DNA of 6,477 bases from Acidobacteriota bacterium (GTDB lineage: Bacteria > Acidobacteriota > Terriglobia > UBA7540): NCBI GenBank assembly GCA_021828225.1, contig JAKASH010000176.1, forward strand, positions 1 through 6,477, written 5' to 3'. The notes under the pieces are model-generated. The model ran no database searches and was not told where the DNA came from. It saw only the letters and a list, made by a program, of their open reading frames with translations. Below are positions 1-6,477 of the stretch, piece by piece (positions within the stretch are counted from its first letter, which is position 1; each line of letters begins with the position of its first letter). Both the position numbers and the translations under genes were made by a program.

Positions 1-1107
1 GGCGCTGATGCATCGGATAGTCCAAGGCTGACCCTCGTCGTCATAGACCCTGAAGTCGAATGGGATTCTGCGGGGGAAATCCGCAAACGACTTGCAGAAT
101 GGACGCGGGTGAAGGGCGGTTCGCCACGGTTTTATCCGGCTGCCCTGGCCTGGCTGGTTCGGAGGCCAGGCAGGGCGCTCCGAGAAAAGGCGGAATTGCT
201 CCTGGCGTGGAAGCGCGTCGCGGAAGAGATGGCCTCCGGCGTTCTCGGCGCGGAATTTGACGCCTCCGACCGCAACGAGATTTCAGTGCGCACAAAAGAG
301 GCAGACGAGGCGTTGCGCGACGAAGTCTGGGCGAGTTACAGGCATTTGGTGGTACTCGATTCACTCGGTGCCGGAGGTGTTCGCGAGATCGATCTTGGGG
401 CAGGCCACTCAAGCGCATCGGCCAGCTTAACGAGCCACGTCATAAGCGCTCTGCGGGCGGAGGGCCTGCTCAACGAGAGCGTTGGGGTGGGCTATATTGA
501 ACGGAATTGGCCGCCCGCACTGAAAGAATCCGGCGCTTGGCCGCTAAAGGGGCTTCGGCAGGCATTTCTCGATGGAACGCTCACGCGGCTGGTTGATCCT
601 GAAGAAGTCCTGCGGCGGCAGATTGTCGCCTTTATAGACAAAAACGAATTTGGAATCGGCTCCGGTCCGAAGGACGGAGGGTATCAACGTGTCTGGTGGA
701 AAGAGGGAATCGGCGCCGAAGAGATTCTCTTTGATGACAAGACTTTTCTACTCACCCGAGAGCGAGCTTCTTCGCTGAAAGAGGCTCCTGTAGCTTCGGT
801 CGCGGAGCCTGAGCACAAGGCAGAACAACCGGAGCTTGTGCTCGAGCCGGCTGAGCCGATTGAGCAAGCTCCGAGTTCAGCAGCGATTCGGCTTTCATTG
901 AGAGGGACGATACCACCGGAACAATGGAATCGGCTTGGGACCAAACTGCTGCCAAAACTCCGTGGGATGGGAAGTGAATTGTCGTTGGGCCTTGACGCGT
1001 CTCTTCTGGTGAGGGCTGATGACATTCGCGCTGCTGAGGCAGAGGTGCGCCAGGTGTTGCGGGACCTGGGGCTAGAGGGTTTGGTCCAAATTGAAAAAGG
1101 CGGATAG
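1..1107 (+). CDS. DUF499-type ATPase, C-terminal 368 residues (5' end outside window)
   Basis: Reading frame 1 is open from the first base to TAG at 1105-1107, so the gene enters from the left and the internal ATG at 109 is not its start. The visible part has three sections. Residues 1-80 resemble the end of the DUF499 core: a strand-like LTLVVIDPE, then PRFYPAALAWLVRR at 42-55 and a helix ending in LLLAWKRVAEE at 66-76. Residues 180-255 look like a winged-helix-like region (FLDGTLTRLVDPEEVLRRQI, then GYQRVWWKEG). A Pro/Glu-rich linker at about 262-294 leads to a small alpha/beta domain at 295-366 (IPPEQWNRLGTKLLPKLRG, then LRDLGLEGLVQIE). This section order fits DUF499 proteins as I remember them; they are usually about 1,000 residues or more, with the P-loop in the missing N-terminal part. 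DUF499 ATPases occur in predicted phage-defence operons. The biochemical role is not established from this fragment. The family call rests on recalled patterns, not on a search. Confidence 0.82.
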   Translation, partial: GADASDSPRLTLVVIDPEVEWDSAGEIRKRLAEWTRVKGGSPRFYPAALAWLVRRPGRALREKAELLLAWKRVAEEMASGVLGAEFDASDRNEISVRTKEADEALRDEVWASYRHLVVLDSLGAGGVREIDLGAGHSSASASLTSHVISALRAEGLLNESVGVGYIERNWPPALKESGAWPLKGLRQAFLDGTLTRLVDPEEVLRRQIVAFIDKNEFGIGSGPKDGGYQRVWWKEGIGAEEILFDDKTFLLTRERASSLKEAPVASVAEPEHKAEQPELVLEPAEPIEQAPSSAAIRLSLRGTIPPEQWNRLGTKLLPKLRGMGSELSLGLDASLLVRADDIRAAEAEVRQVLRDLGLEGLVQIEKGG

Positions 1108-1112
1108 CAAGA

Positions 1113-1130
1113 GACCGATCGCGCTCGGTC
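1113..1130 (+). other. Small stem-loop just after the DUF499 stop codon
   Basis: GACCGA (1113-1118) pairs perfectly with TCGGTC (1125-1130) around a 6-base loop, starting five bases after the TAG. No T-run follows, so it is not a standard intrinsic terminator. It lies exactly between the end of the intact DUF499 gene and the orphan DUF499-like tail, so it could be a junction remnant or an mRNA 3' structure. It may also be chance in GC-rich DNA. Confidence 0.3.
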
Positions 1131-1157
1131 CGGGCCGACGGTGAGCATGGTGGCGGA

Positions 1158-1364
1158 ATGCCCGCCGAGCTCGTTGGAGGCGACGCTGGCAAAATCGCCG
1201 AAGAAGTCATCCAGCACCTTTCGGTGCTCCCCAGCGCGAAGGTCGAGGTCACACTTGATATCTCGGCCGAGGCGCCGGAAGGTGTTCCAGAAAACGTGGT
1301 GCGCACGGTCGCGGAAAATCGCCGCACTCTCCGTCTCCGCACCCACGGCTTCGAAGAAAAGTGA
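1158..1364 (+). pseudogene. Orphan C-terminal tail of a second DUF499-like protein
   Basis: This 68-codon reading frame (frame 3, open back to 1095, first ATG at 1158, TGA at 1362-1364) resembles the extreme C-terminus of one class of DUF499/large AAA-type ATPases. The recalled signature in that class is GRDAGxIAEEVIxHL, then VxVTLEIxAxxPxGxPxxVVRTVTEN, then TLxFxxxGFE. Here it reads LVGGDAGKIAEEVIQHL at residues 5-21, KVEVTLDISAEAPEGVP at 28-44, VVRTVAENRRTL at 47-58 and HGFEEK at the end. The layout (helix, long strand, helix, short strand) matches the last domain of the intact DUF499 gene just upstream, with a different sequence. It has no ATPase part and no well-placed ribosome binding site: GGTGGCGG ends two bases before the ATG. 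I read it as the remnant of a lost or replaced DUF499 gene. A translated small protein is possible, because the frame has no internal stops. Confidence 0.6.
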
Positions 1365-1448
1365 AATCCCTGGCACTCCAATGCCGTACATCGAGCTTGT
1401 TGGGTTGTTTTTCGCGACGCGGTAAGGAGCCAGGACACTGCCTGCCAC

Positions 1449-1456
1449 GGAGGTGA
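1449..1456 (+). promoter_or_regulatory. Strong Shine-Dalgarno sequence without a normal start codon
   Basis: GGAGGTGA is an eight-base perfect complement to the usual 16S rRNA 3' end. The codon at correct distance is ATT at 1460 (six bases after GGAGG), not ATG, GTG or TTG. Its frame reads 15 codons to TAG at 1505-1507. A single-base change of an ancestral ATG to ATT would explain a perfect site with nothing to start. TAAGGAG at 1423-1429 is a second such motif, likewise without a usable start at proper distance. Confidence 0.35.
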
Positions 1457-1464
1457 ACCATTAA

Positions 1465-1483
1465 CGCAGAAAGGACTTCTGCG
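1465..1483 (+). other. Seven-base-pair hairpin ahead of the nuclease gene
   Basis: CGCAGAA (1465-1471) and TTCTGCG (1477-1483) are perfect complements around a five-base loop AGGAC. It is not followed by a T-run, so it is unlikely to terminate transcription. It lies just downstream of the GGAGGTGA motif and about 120 bases before the nuclease ATG. A role in mRNA processing or translation is possible but unsupported. Confidence 0.3.
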
Positions 1484-1515
1484 CAATCGGCGCGTGTGGC
1501 TTCGTAGGAACCGCT

Positions 1516-1560
1516 ATGGGACCAAAGTCTTTTGGCAGGGAGCCAAGCGCCGTAAGATGA
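1516..1560 (+). other. Possible 14-codon micro-ORF with good ribosome binding site
   Basis: GTAGGAA at 1504-1510 stands five bases before ATG at 1516-1518, the best start signal in the gap. The frame reads MGPKSFGREPSAVR and stops with TGA at 1558-1560, which overlaps an ATG at 1557 as ATGA. Nothing in the peptide is recognisable. It could be a leader peptide, the start of a decayed gene, or chance. Confidence 0.2.
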
Positions 1561-1571
1561 TGCTTGCTCGA

Positions 1572-1584
1572 TTCCGTAACGGAA
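1572..1584. promoter_or_regulatory. Palindrome TTCCGT-A-ACGGAA upstream of the nuclease start
   Basis: Two six-base arms are exact reverse complements around one central base, 19 bases before the nuclease ATG. The position would suit an operator or translational control site. No promoter elements are visible around it, and the frame-2 stop TAA (1577-1579) happens to form its centre. A functional role is speculation. Confidence 0.2.
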
Positions 1585-1603
1585 CCAACTCTTCGGGCGC
1601 AAC

Positions 1604-4255
1604 ATGGCAAGCGTGCAGCGTAAAACTTCGGTCGTGGGAAGCCACGTGGCGTGGTACCACCATCAGTTTGAGCTTGCCCAGGGCGGCGTCGCTGGCGCTC
1701 AACTTCTCACCGTACAAGGACTGGCGGAGAGGCTGGCTGGCGGTTTCTGGCGGGGCATGGACCGTGACGAATTCCTATACGCCTCAACCGAAGCCCTCCA
1801 ATCCCAGAAACAACGGCTCGGACCGCTGCGGGAACTAGCAGATTTGCCCGGCATGGGCAGAGCGCTATGCGAAACACTCAGTATGGTCTGGGAGGGCGGG
1901 CTTGATTTGTCTCGGCATGTAGTGGATCCACGGTGTGCGGATCTTCATCGGCTGGAACGGGCCGTCATTTCGTGTTTGCCTCGAAGTGCTCTGCCTCCGG
2001 CAAATCTCGTTGCTCAGGCGATTGCACGCCTTGATCTCGCAGTTCCCCTTCTTGGCTCCGTTCGTGTCAAGGGCGTATATGCGATCGGGCGTTGCTGGCG
2101 TCCGTTGTTTGCCGCTCTGGCAGAGCGCATCCCCGTTACGTGGGAGGTATTCGGCGATCTGGACAATTGGCTCAGGGACACACGGATCAGTGTGACCCCA
2201 GTCGCCACCAGAGCGCCAGTTCCAAGCGCCGTCACTTGTGCAACTCCGGCTCACGAAATGATTGAGGCGCTACGTTGGGCGCGGCAACTGATCGTCAGCG
2301 GTCGCGCCAGGCCCCAGGAGATCACCATCACATCTGCCTCGGTCGACGCATTCGATGATTATCTGCGAACTCTCGGCGCAGAATGCGACGCTCCGTTGTT
2401 TTTCGCTCAAGGGCATATGGCCCTAAGCAATCATGCAGGACAGCAAGCTGCCGCGCTCGCCGAGCTGCTTCTTCGCGGGATCAGCCAGGACCGCGTCCTT
2501 CGGGCGGTTCGCTTTCTTGGTCCTGAAAATACTGAACTCAAAGGGCTGCCGGAAGGTTGGGATCGGATGCTCAATCCGTCGGCGCCCCTGTTGCGTCTTG
2601 AACATTGGGATTACGAAGTGGAGAGGGTCAGAAGTGAAAAACAAGTGGACTTGCGCCCAACGTTATTGGCTTTTGTGAGGGACGTTGACCGCGGACTCCC
2701 ACGAGCCGAGGAAGTTGGAGAGCGCTGGCTCCGGGGAATCGCAAGGCAAATCTGGAGACGGGCACTTGCCGAGGGACCGCCATCGGCGCTGGCCACGACG
2801 CTGGAACGCGTTCGTGTCACCGACGAGGCCGAAGCAGCTGCTTCTATCCTTTGGGGCCCAGCTGCAGTCGCTTGCACGGTTCCCAGACGATTCGTTCGCT
2901 TCGTTGGCCTGAGCAGCCGCGGGTGGCCACGGACCATTCAGGATGACCCTCTGCTTCCTGAACACATTTTGGGACATCGTCTCGCGGAATACACAATTCC
3001 ACAACTGGATCGCCTGCATTTCGAGATTCTCAGAGATCAGGCGGATGAAGTGGTCTTCAGCCGAAGTCGCCGGGACAGAGAAGGTCGTCTCCTGGGCGCC
3101 AGCCCGCTGTTCCCTGGCGATTTAGCGGTTGAGCATCTCAGCCAATCGCGCACCCCAGCGCATGCGTTCAGTCCGAGCGACCGTTTGCTCGCTCGTCGGC
3201 ACGAGTTCGCTCAATTGAACACTGCGCGATCAGTCTCGTTGTGGATGCAGGATCATAATCGCTCGGGGATCACTGCCCACGACGGCCTCGTGCGGGCCCA
3301 TCACCCGGTGATTTTGGCGGCGATCAGTCAACCACAGTCAACGACCTCTCTAAAGCTGCTCCTAAGAAATCCGCTCGGATTCGTCTGGAGGTATGCGCTT
3401 CATTGGCAAGAGCCGGAAGATCTTGAGGGAGAGGAGCCGCTTTTCTTTGATCTACTCGATCTCGGTAATTTCGCACATGAAATTTTGGAACGAGCGGTTC
3501 GCCAACTGGAAAGCGATGGCGGCCTGTTTCAAGCGTCAGATCAAAGAATCGCTGAAGTCATTGGCGGTGTTTGCGAGATGACAGCCCGCCAATGGGAATC
3601 TGAACAGCCGGTACCACCCACTCTGATCTGGGCAGCCATCAGAGACGAAGCTCGTGGCCTAGCCTTGCGTGCTCTGACGCAAGATCATGTAATTGAGGTG
3701 GGCATGAGGTCGTTTGTGGAGGTTCCTTTTGGAGATCCGTTGGTGGACGCAGGAACGGGATATCCCTGGGACGCCACAAAGCCGGTTGGGCTCCCAGGCA
3801 TGGAATTGAGAATTCTAGGGAGGATCGACCGGCTGGATTTGAGGGAGGATCACAGCCTGGCACGCGTGACGGATTACAAGGTGACCAGCGCGACACCAGC
3901 AACCGACACCGGTCTGAACGGAGGCAGGGAACTTCAGCGAGCAGTCTACGGGTTCGTGGTCAAAGCTCTGTTGCCTGAAGTCAAGAACGTGGAGGCCGCT
4001 CTTCTTTACCCTCGGGACGGCACACGTTTCGTACTCCAGAATTTGCCGGAAGTAATGGAAACCATGATTCGATATCTCAGCCTTGCAACTGAACTCTTGA
4101 AGCAGGGTTACGCCCTCCCGGGTGTCGGCATGGAAGACGAATACGAAGGAATGCGTTTCGCTTTGCCCGCCAATTGTGACGCGTTTTATCTCCCGCGAAA
4201 GCTTCAGGCACGCAACGAATACCTGAAAGAGATTCTTTCCCTATGGAACGACTGA
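1604..4255 (+). CDS. AddB/RecC-like protein with C-terminal PD-(D/E)XK nuclease
   Basis: An 883-residue protein that probably cuts DNA as partner of the helicase encoded next. Residues 1 to about 590 look like the degenerate UvrD-type fold of AddB/RecC proteins. They have no Walker A, but keep GAQLLTVQGLAERLAGGF near the N-terminus, RFVRFVGLSSRGWP at 429-442 followed by DDPLL, and FSRSRRDREGR at 485-495. The RecB-family nuclease domain begins with LLLRNPLGFVWRYAL near 590. It has all expected residues: LGNFAHEILE with His625 and Glu629, Asp742 in GRIDRLD, Asp757-Tyr-Lys759, and Gln778/Tyr782 in the final helix motif. The four-cysteine iron-sulphur cage of classical AddB is absent; only isolated cysteines occur in this domain. 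ATG 1604 is the first start after the in-frame TAA at 1577. It lacks a clear ribosome binding site, so expression may be weak or depend on upstream translation. The helicase gene overlaps its last 13 bases. Nuclease assignment is firm; the exact subfamily is not. Confidence 0.9.
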   Translation: MASVQRKTSVVGSHVAWYHHQFELAQGGVAGAQLLTVQGLAERLAGGFWRGMDRDEFLYASTEALQSQKQRLGPLRELADLPGMGRALCETLSMVWEGGLDLSRHVVDPRCADLHRLERAVISCLPRSALPPANLVAQAIARLDLAVPLLGSVRVKGVYAIGRCWRPLFAALAERIPVTWEVFGDLDNWLRDTRISVTPVATRAPVPSAVTCATPAHEMIEALRWARQLIVSGRARPQEITITSASVDAFDDYLRTLGAECDAPLFFAQGHMALSNHAGQQAAALAELLLRGISQDRVLRAVRFLGPENTELKGLPEGWDRMLNPSAPLLRLEHWDYEVERVRSEKQVDLRPTLLAFVRDVDRGLPRAEEVGERWLRGIARQIWRRALAEGPPSALATTLERVRVTDEAEAAASILWGPAAVACTVPRRFVRFVGLSSRGWPRTIQDDPLLPEHILGHRLAEYTIPQLDRLHFEILRDQADEVVFSRSRRDREGRLLGASPLFPGDLAVEHLSQSRTPAHAFSPSDRLLARRHEFAQLNTARSVSLWMQDHNRSGITAHDGLVRAHHPVILAAISQPQSTTSLKLLLRNPLGFVWRYALHWQEPEDLEGEEPLFFDLLDLGNFAHEILERAVRQLESDGGLFQASDQRIAEVIGGVCEMTARQWESEQPVPPTLIWAAIRDEARGLALRALTQDHVIEVGMRSFVEVPFGDPLVDAGTGYPWDATKPVGLPGMELRILGRIDRLDLREDHSLARVTDYKVTSATPATDTGLNGGRELQRAVYGFVVKALLPEVKNVEAALLYPRDGTRFVLQNLPEVMETMIRYLSLATELLKQGYALPGVGMEDEYEGMRFALPANCDAFYLPRKLQARNEYLKEILSLWND

Positions 4256-6477
4256 CTACTGACATCCCGGACCGATCAGCGCGTCTGCGTGTCCTCACGG
4301 ACCTGAACTCGACGCTGCTGGTCGAGGCCGGCGCGGGGACCGGGAAAACTGCCCTGATGGCAGGACGGGTGGCGATGTTGTTGGCGTCGGGGATACACCC
4401 ACGTGAAGTGGTCGCCGTCACATTCACGGAAGCTGCAGCAAGCGAGCTGCTTGTCCGCATCACTGAATACGTGGAGAGGCTCCTTGATGGTAAAATTCCC
4501 GAGGAGTTGAAAATCGCCTTTGAAAGCGGCTTGTCGACAAGCCAAATTGAATGCCTGAGGCACGCAGCCGAATCACTCGACGAACTCACCTGTTCAACCA
4601 TTCACAGTCTTGCCCAGCAGATTACGCGGCCCTATCCAGTTGAGGCATCGCTCGATCCCGGTGCTGTGGTCATGGATCCGACCCAGGCTACGGTCTCTTG
4701 GGAACGGCTCTTTGAGCAGTGGTTGCGCCAGAGGCTCCACGATGGCCCTGTCGAGGATCCTGTTGCTTGGCTGCTTATTGTGGAGGGTGAGCGCGGCCGA
4801 AGGTTCGTCGAGCAAATAGCAACGGCTCTGCAGGAACGCCGCAGCGCAGGAGGCGTGCAGCGGGATCTGAATGTCGATCTCGTGACGAATTTCAAAGCGG
4901 CCGTCGAAGGGTTCCAGGGAACCGTGCGCCGCGCTGCGCAACATGGCCTCACCGAGCAGACGAGTTCACAGTACGCAGACGAATTGGGGCAATTGGCGGC
5001 CGCCTATGACCTGGCCCCCGACCGGTCGATTGCCTTTCCTGACCTGTGGCGGCTGTGTCAACCGCAGCGCTTCGTTAAACCGGCGGCCAGCATTTTTACG
5101 AAAGCCGGTAGTCTACGAAAATACCGCGGACTGAAAGGGGCGTGGCAATCGGCGGCGAAAACAGCGGGAAAGGCCAAAGCACTGGGAGACAGGTTCAACG
5201 AAGAGGCCGCAGGCGTCTATACCTGTGTAGAGGAAACCCTCGAGGCGCTTCTGAGTGCCCTGGCGGATATGGCTTTATCGCGGATCGTAGCTGCCATCGA
5301 ATACTTCCGCGACTTCTATCAAGACCAGAAACGCGGCAGTGCAGTCCTCGATTTCGACGATTTGCTTGTCAACGCACGAAACTTGCTCCGCAAATCTCGC
5401 GAAGTCCGTGAAACACTGTCGAGGCGCTATCAGCACGTCCTGGTCGACGAATTTCAGGATACGGATCCCATTCAAGCAGAAATTCTTTTCCTGCTATCTG
5501 CGGAAGGGTCGGCGGAAGGATCCTGGTGGGAGTTGAGGCTGCGACCCGGACAGTTGTTCCTGGTCGGCGACCCCAAGCAGTCCATCTACCGCTTTCGCCG
5601 GGCAGACATCGCCATCTATCAAAAGGTGAGGGATGCATTTTTGGCTCAATTCCCCGACAGCAAAGTGGAAATCACCGCGAATTTCCGGTCTCAGCGGCCC
5701 ATCCTCGACTTCGTGAATACGCGATTCGCAGAACCTTTTGCCGACATCGGGTTCGCTCCGCTCTGTTGCACCGTTGAAGGCCCACATCACGCATACCCAA
5801 TCGTTGCCAAAATCGGGGTTGAATATTCCCCCGAGGCGGGAAAGGAGGACCGACGACGTGCAGAGGCCGTCCAGGTCGCTAATTTTTGCCGGAGCTTGCT
5901 TGGTGAGTTTCCAGTCCGGAACGGTACAACGCTTGAACCCTGCCACCCGAAGGACATTGCTTTGCTGGCACCGAGCGGGACGGAGCTATGGGCTTACGAG
6001 CAGGCGCTTGAGGACCTCGGCATTCCGCTTTCCACACAAGCAGGAAAAGGACTCTTTTGGCGGCAGGAGATTCAGGACCTGATTGCGGTCACGCGAGTCC
6101 TGTCAAACCGGCGGGATTCTCTTGCGCTTGGAGCTTTGCTGCGAGGACCCCTGGTTGGGTTGACCGAAGAGGAGTTGCTCGACATCGTGGCAGAATTGCC
6201 CCGTAATCCCGAGACGCAAGAGTTTGCGTTCCTTACGATTAATACCGATCCTGCGCGGATAACCCACCAGGTGGCTCGTGAGACGCTTGTGATCTTGCGC
6301 GAGCTGGTCCGCAGCGCCTACAACACAACTCCATTCGATATCCTAAGCGCGGCTATCGAACGGTTGAAGGTCCGGCCGATGCTCAAGTTGCGTCATCCCC
6401 ACCATCCAGAACGGGCACTTGCAAATGTGGATCTCTTTCTCGAACTGTCGCGGCAGTACAGCGTACGCGGACTCCGC
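4243..6477 (+). CDS. UvrD/AddA-like SF1A DNA helicase, first 745 residues (3' end outside window)
   Basis: Frame 1 is open from ATG 4243 to the right edge with no stop. The product is an ATP-dependent DNA translocase/helicase of the UvrD/RecB/AddA group. Motifs in order: Walker A AGAGTGKT at residues 29-36; motif Ia TFTEAAASEL at 60-69; motif Ib TCSTIHSL at 116-123; LDFDDLL at 369-375; Walker B DEFQDTD at 402-408; motif III GDPKQSIYRFRRAD at 442-455; motif IV NFRSQRP at 480-486. Later AddA-type segments are DIALLAP (571-577), GLFWRQEIQDL (603-613) and LLRGPLVGLT (632-641). Motifs V and VI and any C-terminal nuclease lie beyond the window. A Lys/Arg-rich stretch at about 279-317 sits in the insertion between motifs Ib and II and may touch DNA. 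The start fits the family, with Walker A near residue 30. It overlaps the nuclease stop by 13 bases, implying coupled translation and a heterodimeric AddAB-like complex. A weak AAAGAGA (4226-4232) may act as its ribosome binding site. The insertion and N-terminus distinguish it from housekeeping UvrD. Confidence 0.96.
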   Translation, partial: MERLTTDIPDRSARLRVLTDLNSTLLVEAGAGTGKTALMAGRVAMLLASGIHPREVVAVTFTEAAASELLVRITEYVERLLDGKIPEELKIAFESGLSTSQIECLRHAAESLDELTCSTIHSLAQQITRPYPVEASLDPGAVVMDPTQATVSWERLFEQWLRQRLHDGPVEDPVAWLLIVEGERGRRFVEQIATALQERRSAGGVQRDLNVDLVTNFKAAVEGFQGTVRRAAQHGLTEQTSSQYADELGQLAAAYDLAPDRSIAFPDLWRLCQPQRFVKPAASIFTKAGSLRKYRGLKGAWQSAAKTAGKAKALGDRFNEEAAGVYTCVEETLEALLSALADMALSRIVAAIEYFRDFYQDQKRGSAVLDFDDLLVNARNLLRKSREVRETLSRRYQHVLVDEFQDTDPIQAEILFLLSAEGSAEGSWWELRLRPGQLFLVGDPKQSIYRFRRADIAIYQKVRDAFLAQFPDSKVEITANFRSQRPILDFVNTRFAEPFADIGFAPLCCTVEGPHHAYPIVAKIGVEYSPEAGKEDRRRAEAVQVANFCRSLLGEFPVRNGTTLEPCHPKDIALLAPSGTELWAYEQALEDLGIPLSTQAGKGLFWRQEIQDLIAVTRVLSNRRDSLALGALLRGPLVGLTEEELLDIVAELPRNPETQEFAFLTINTDPARITHQVARETLVILRELVRSAYNTTPFDILSAAIERLKVRPMLKLRHPHHPERALANVDLFLELSRQYSVRGLR

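Larger units (their letters stand above)
1365..1603. other. Gene-poor interval with unused ribosome-binding-like motifs
   Basis: These 239 bases carry no protein I recognise on either strand. Frame 3 happens to stay open from the end of the DUF499-like tail to 1838, but its translation is rich in Arg, Trp and Ser, resembles nothing known to me, and runs into the nuclease gene in another frame. A GTG at 1361 overlaps the tail's TGA in a GTGA arrangement typical of coupled genes, yet its frame ends after 31 codons at 1456. The frame that leads into the nuclease start is broken by stops at 1505, 1553 and 1577. A T5 run at 1408-1412 has no solid hairpin in front, and I see no convincing -35/-10 pair. 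The interval could be decayed remains of a small gene that once followed the lost DUF499 gene. Confidence 0.5.

Noticed and set aside
109..1107. ATG 109 as the true start of the DUF499 gene
   Set aside because: The same frame is open to base 1, and residues before this ATG also fit the DUF499 core, so the gene starts outside the window.
1372..1412. Intrinsic terminator (GGCA/TGCC stem with the T5 run at 1408-1412)
   Set aside because: The stem has only four pairs and lies more than 20 bases from the T-run, so it does not form a proper terminator.
684..1448. 254-codon open frame on the minus strand across the DUF499 3' end
   Set aside because: It runs antisense to a well-supported gene and to the DUF499-like tail. 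Its translation is low-complexity Ser/Arg-rich with no recognisable motif, as expected of a shadow frame in GC-rich DNA.
1522..1535. CCAAA/TTTGG hairpin
   Set aside because: Only five mostly A-T pairs with a four-base loop; expected by chance and not linked to any signal.
1460..1603. An N-terminal extension of the nuclease beginning near the GGAGGTGA motif
   Set aside because: The frame is in phase with the nuclease but is interrupted by three stops (1505, 1553, 1577), and known relatives start close to the VVGSHVAW segment.
1494..1838. 114-codon plus-strand frame overlapping the nuclease start
   Set aside because: Most of it lies inside the nuclease N-terminus in another frame, and the Trp/Arg/Ser-rich translation has no family resemblance. 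The nuclease frame there reads as conserved AddB-like sequence.
1..6477. CRISPR array, tRNA, transposase or long direct repeats
   Set aside because: Reading both strands, I found no regularly spaced repeats, no cloverleaf-like segment, no transposase motifs and no flanking inverted repeats.

Overview
The window holds one dense plus-strand gene block of moderately high GC (about 58%, my estimate) with no tRNA, rRNA, CRISPR array or recognisable insertion sequence. The composition, tight gene spacing and protein style suggest a Gram-negative-type bacterium such as a proteobacterium or acidobacterium. The sequence does not settle the taxon.

Layout: (1) 1-1107 is the 3' end of a large DUF499-type ATPase gene whose P-loop half lies upstream of the window. 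(2) 1108-1603 has no intact gene. It contains a 68-codon piece (1158-1364) that reads like the last residues of a second, different DUF499 protein, followed by about 240 bases with several good Shine-Dalgarno-like motifs and no gene for them to serve. (3) 1604-4255 encodes an 883-residue AddB/RecC-like protein with an intact C-terminal PD-(D/E)XK nuclease. (4) 4243-6477 encodes the first 745 residues of a UvrD/AddA-like superfamily 1A helicase. It overlaps the nuclease gene by 13 bases and runs off the right edge.

The nuclease and helicase look like an AddAB-style pair: an ATP-driven SF1A motor plus a partner with a degenerate helicase fold and a RecB-family nuclease. Placed next to a DUF499 ATPase, they look more like an accessory anti-phage or restriction-like operon than housekeeping recombination genes. 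DUF499 ATPases are known to me from predicted defence operons, often beside DUF1156 methylases. No methylase is visible here, so the system assignment is inference.

The most unusual local signal is the orphan DUF499-like tail. The intact gene upstream already ends with its own version of the same C-terminal domain, so the tail looks like a scar from gene replacement or from decay of a tandem copy inside the operon.
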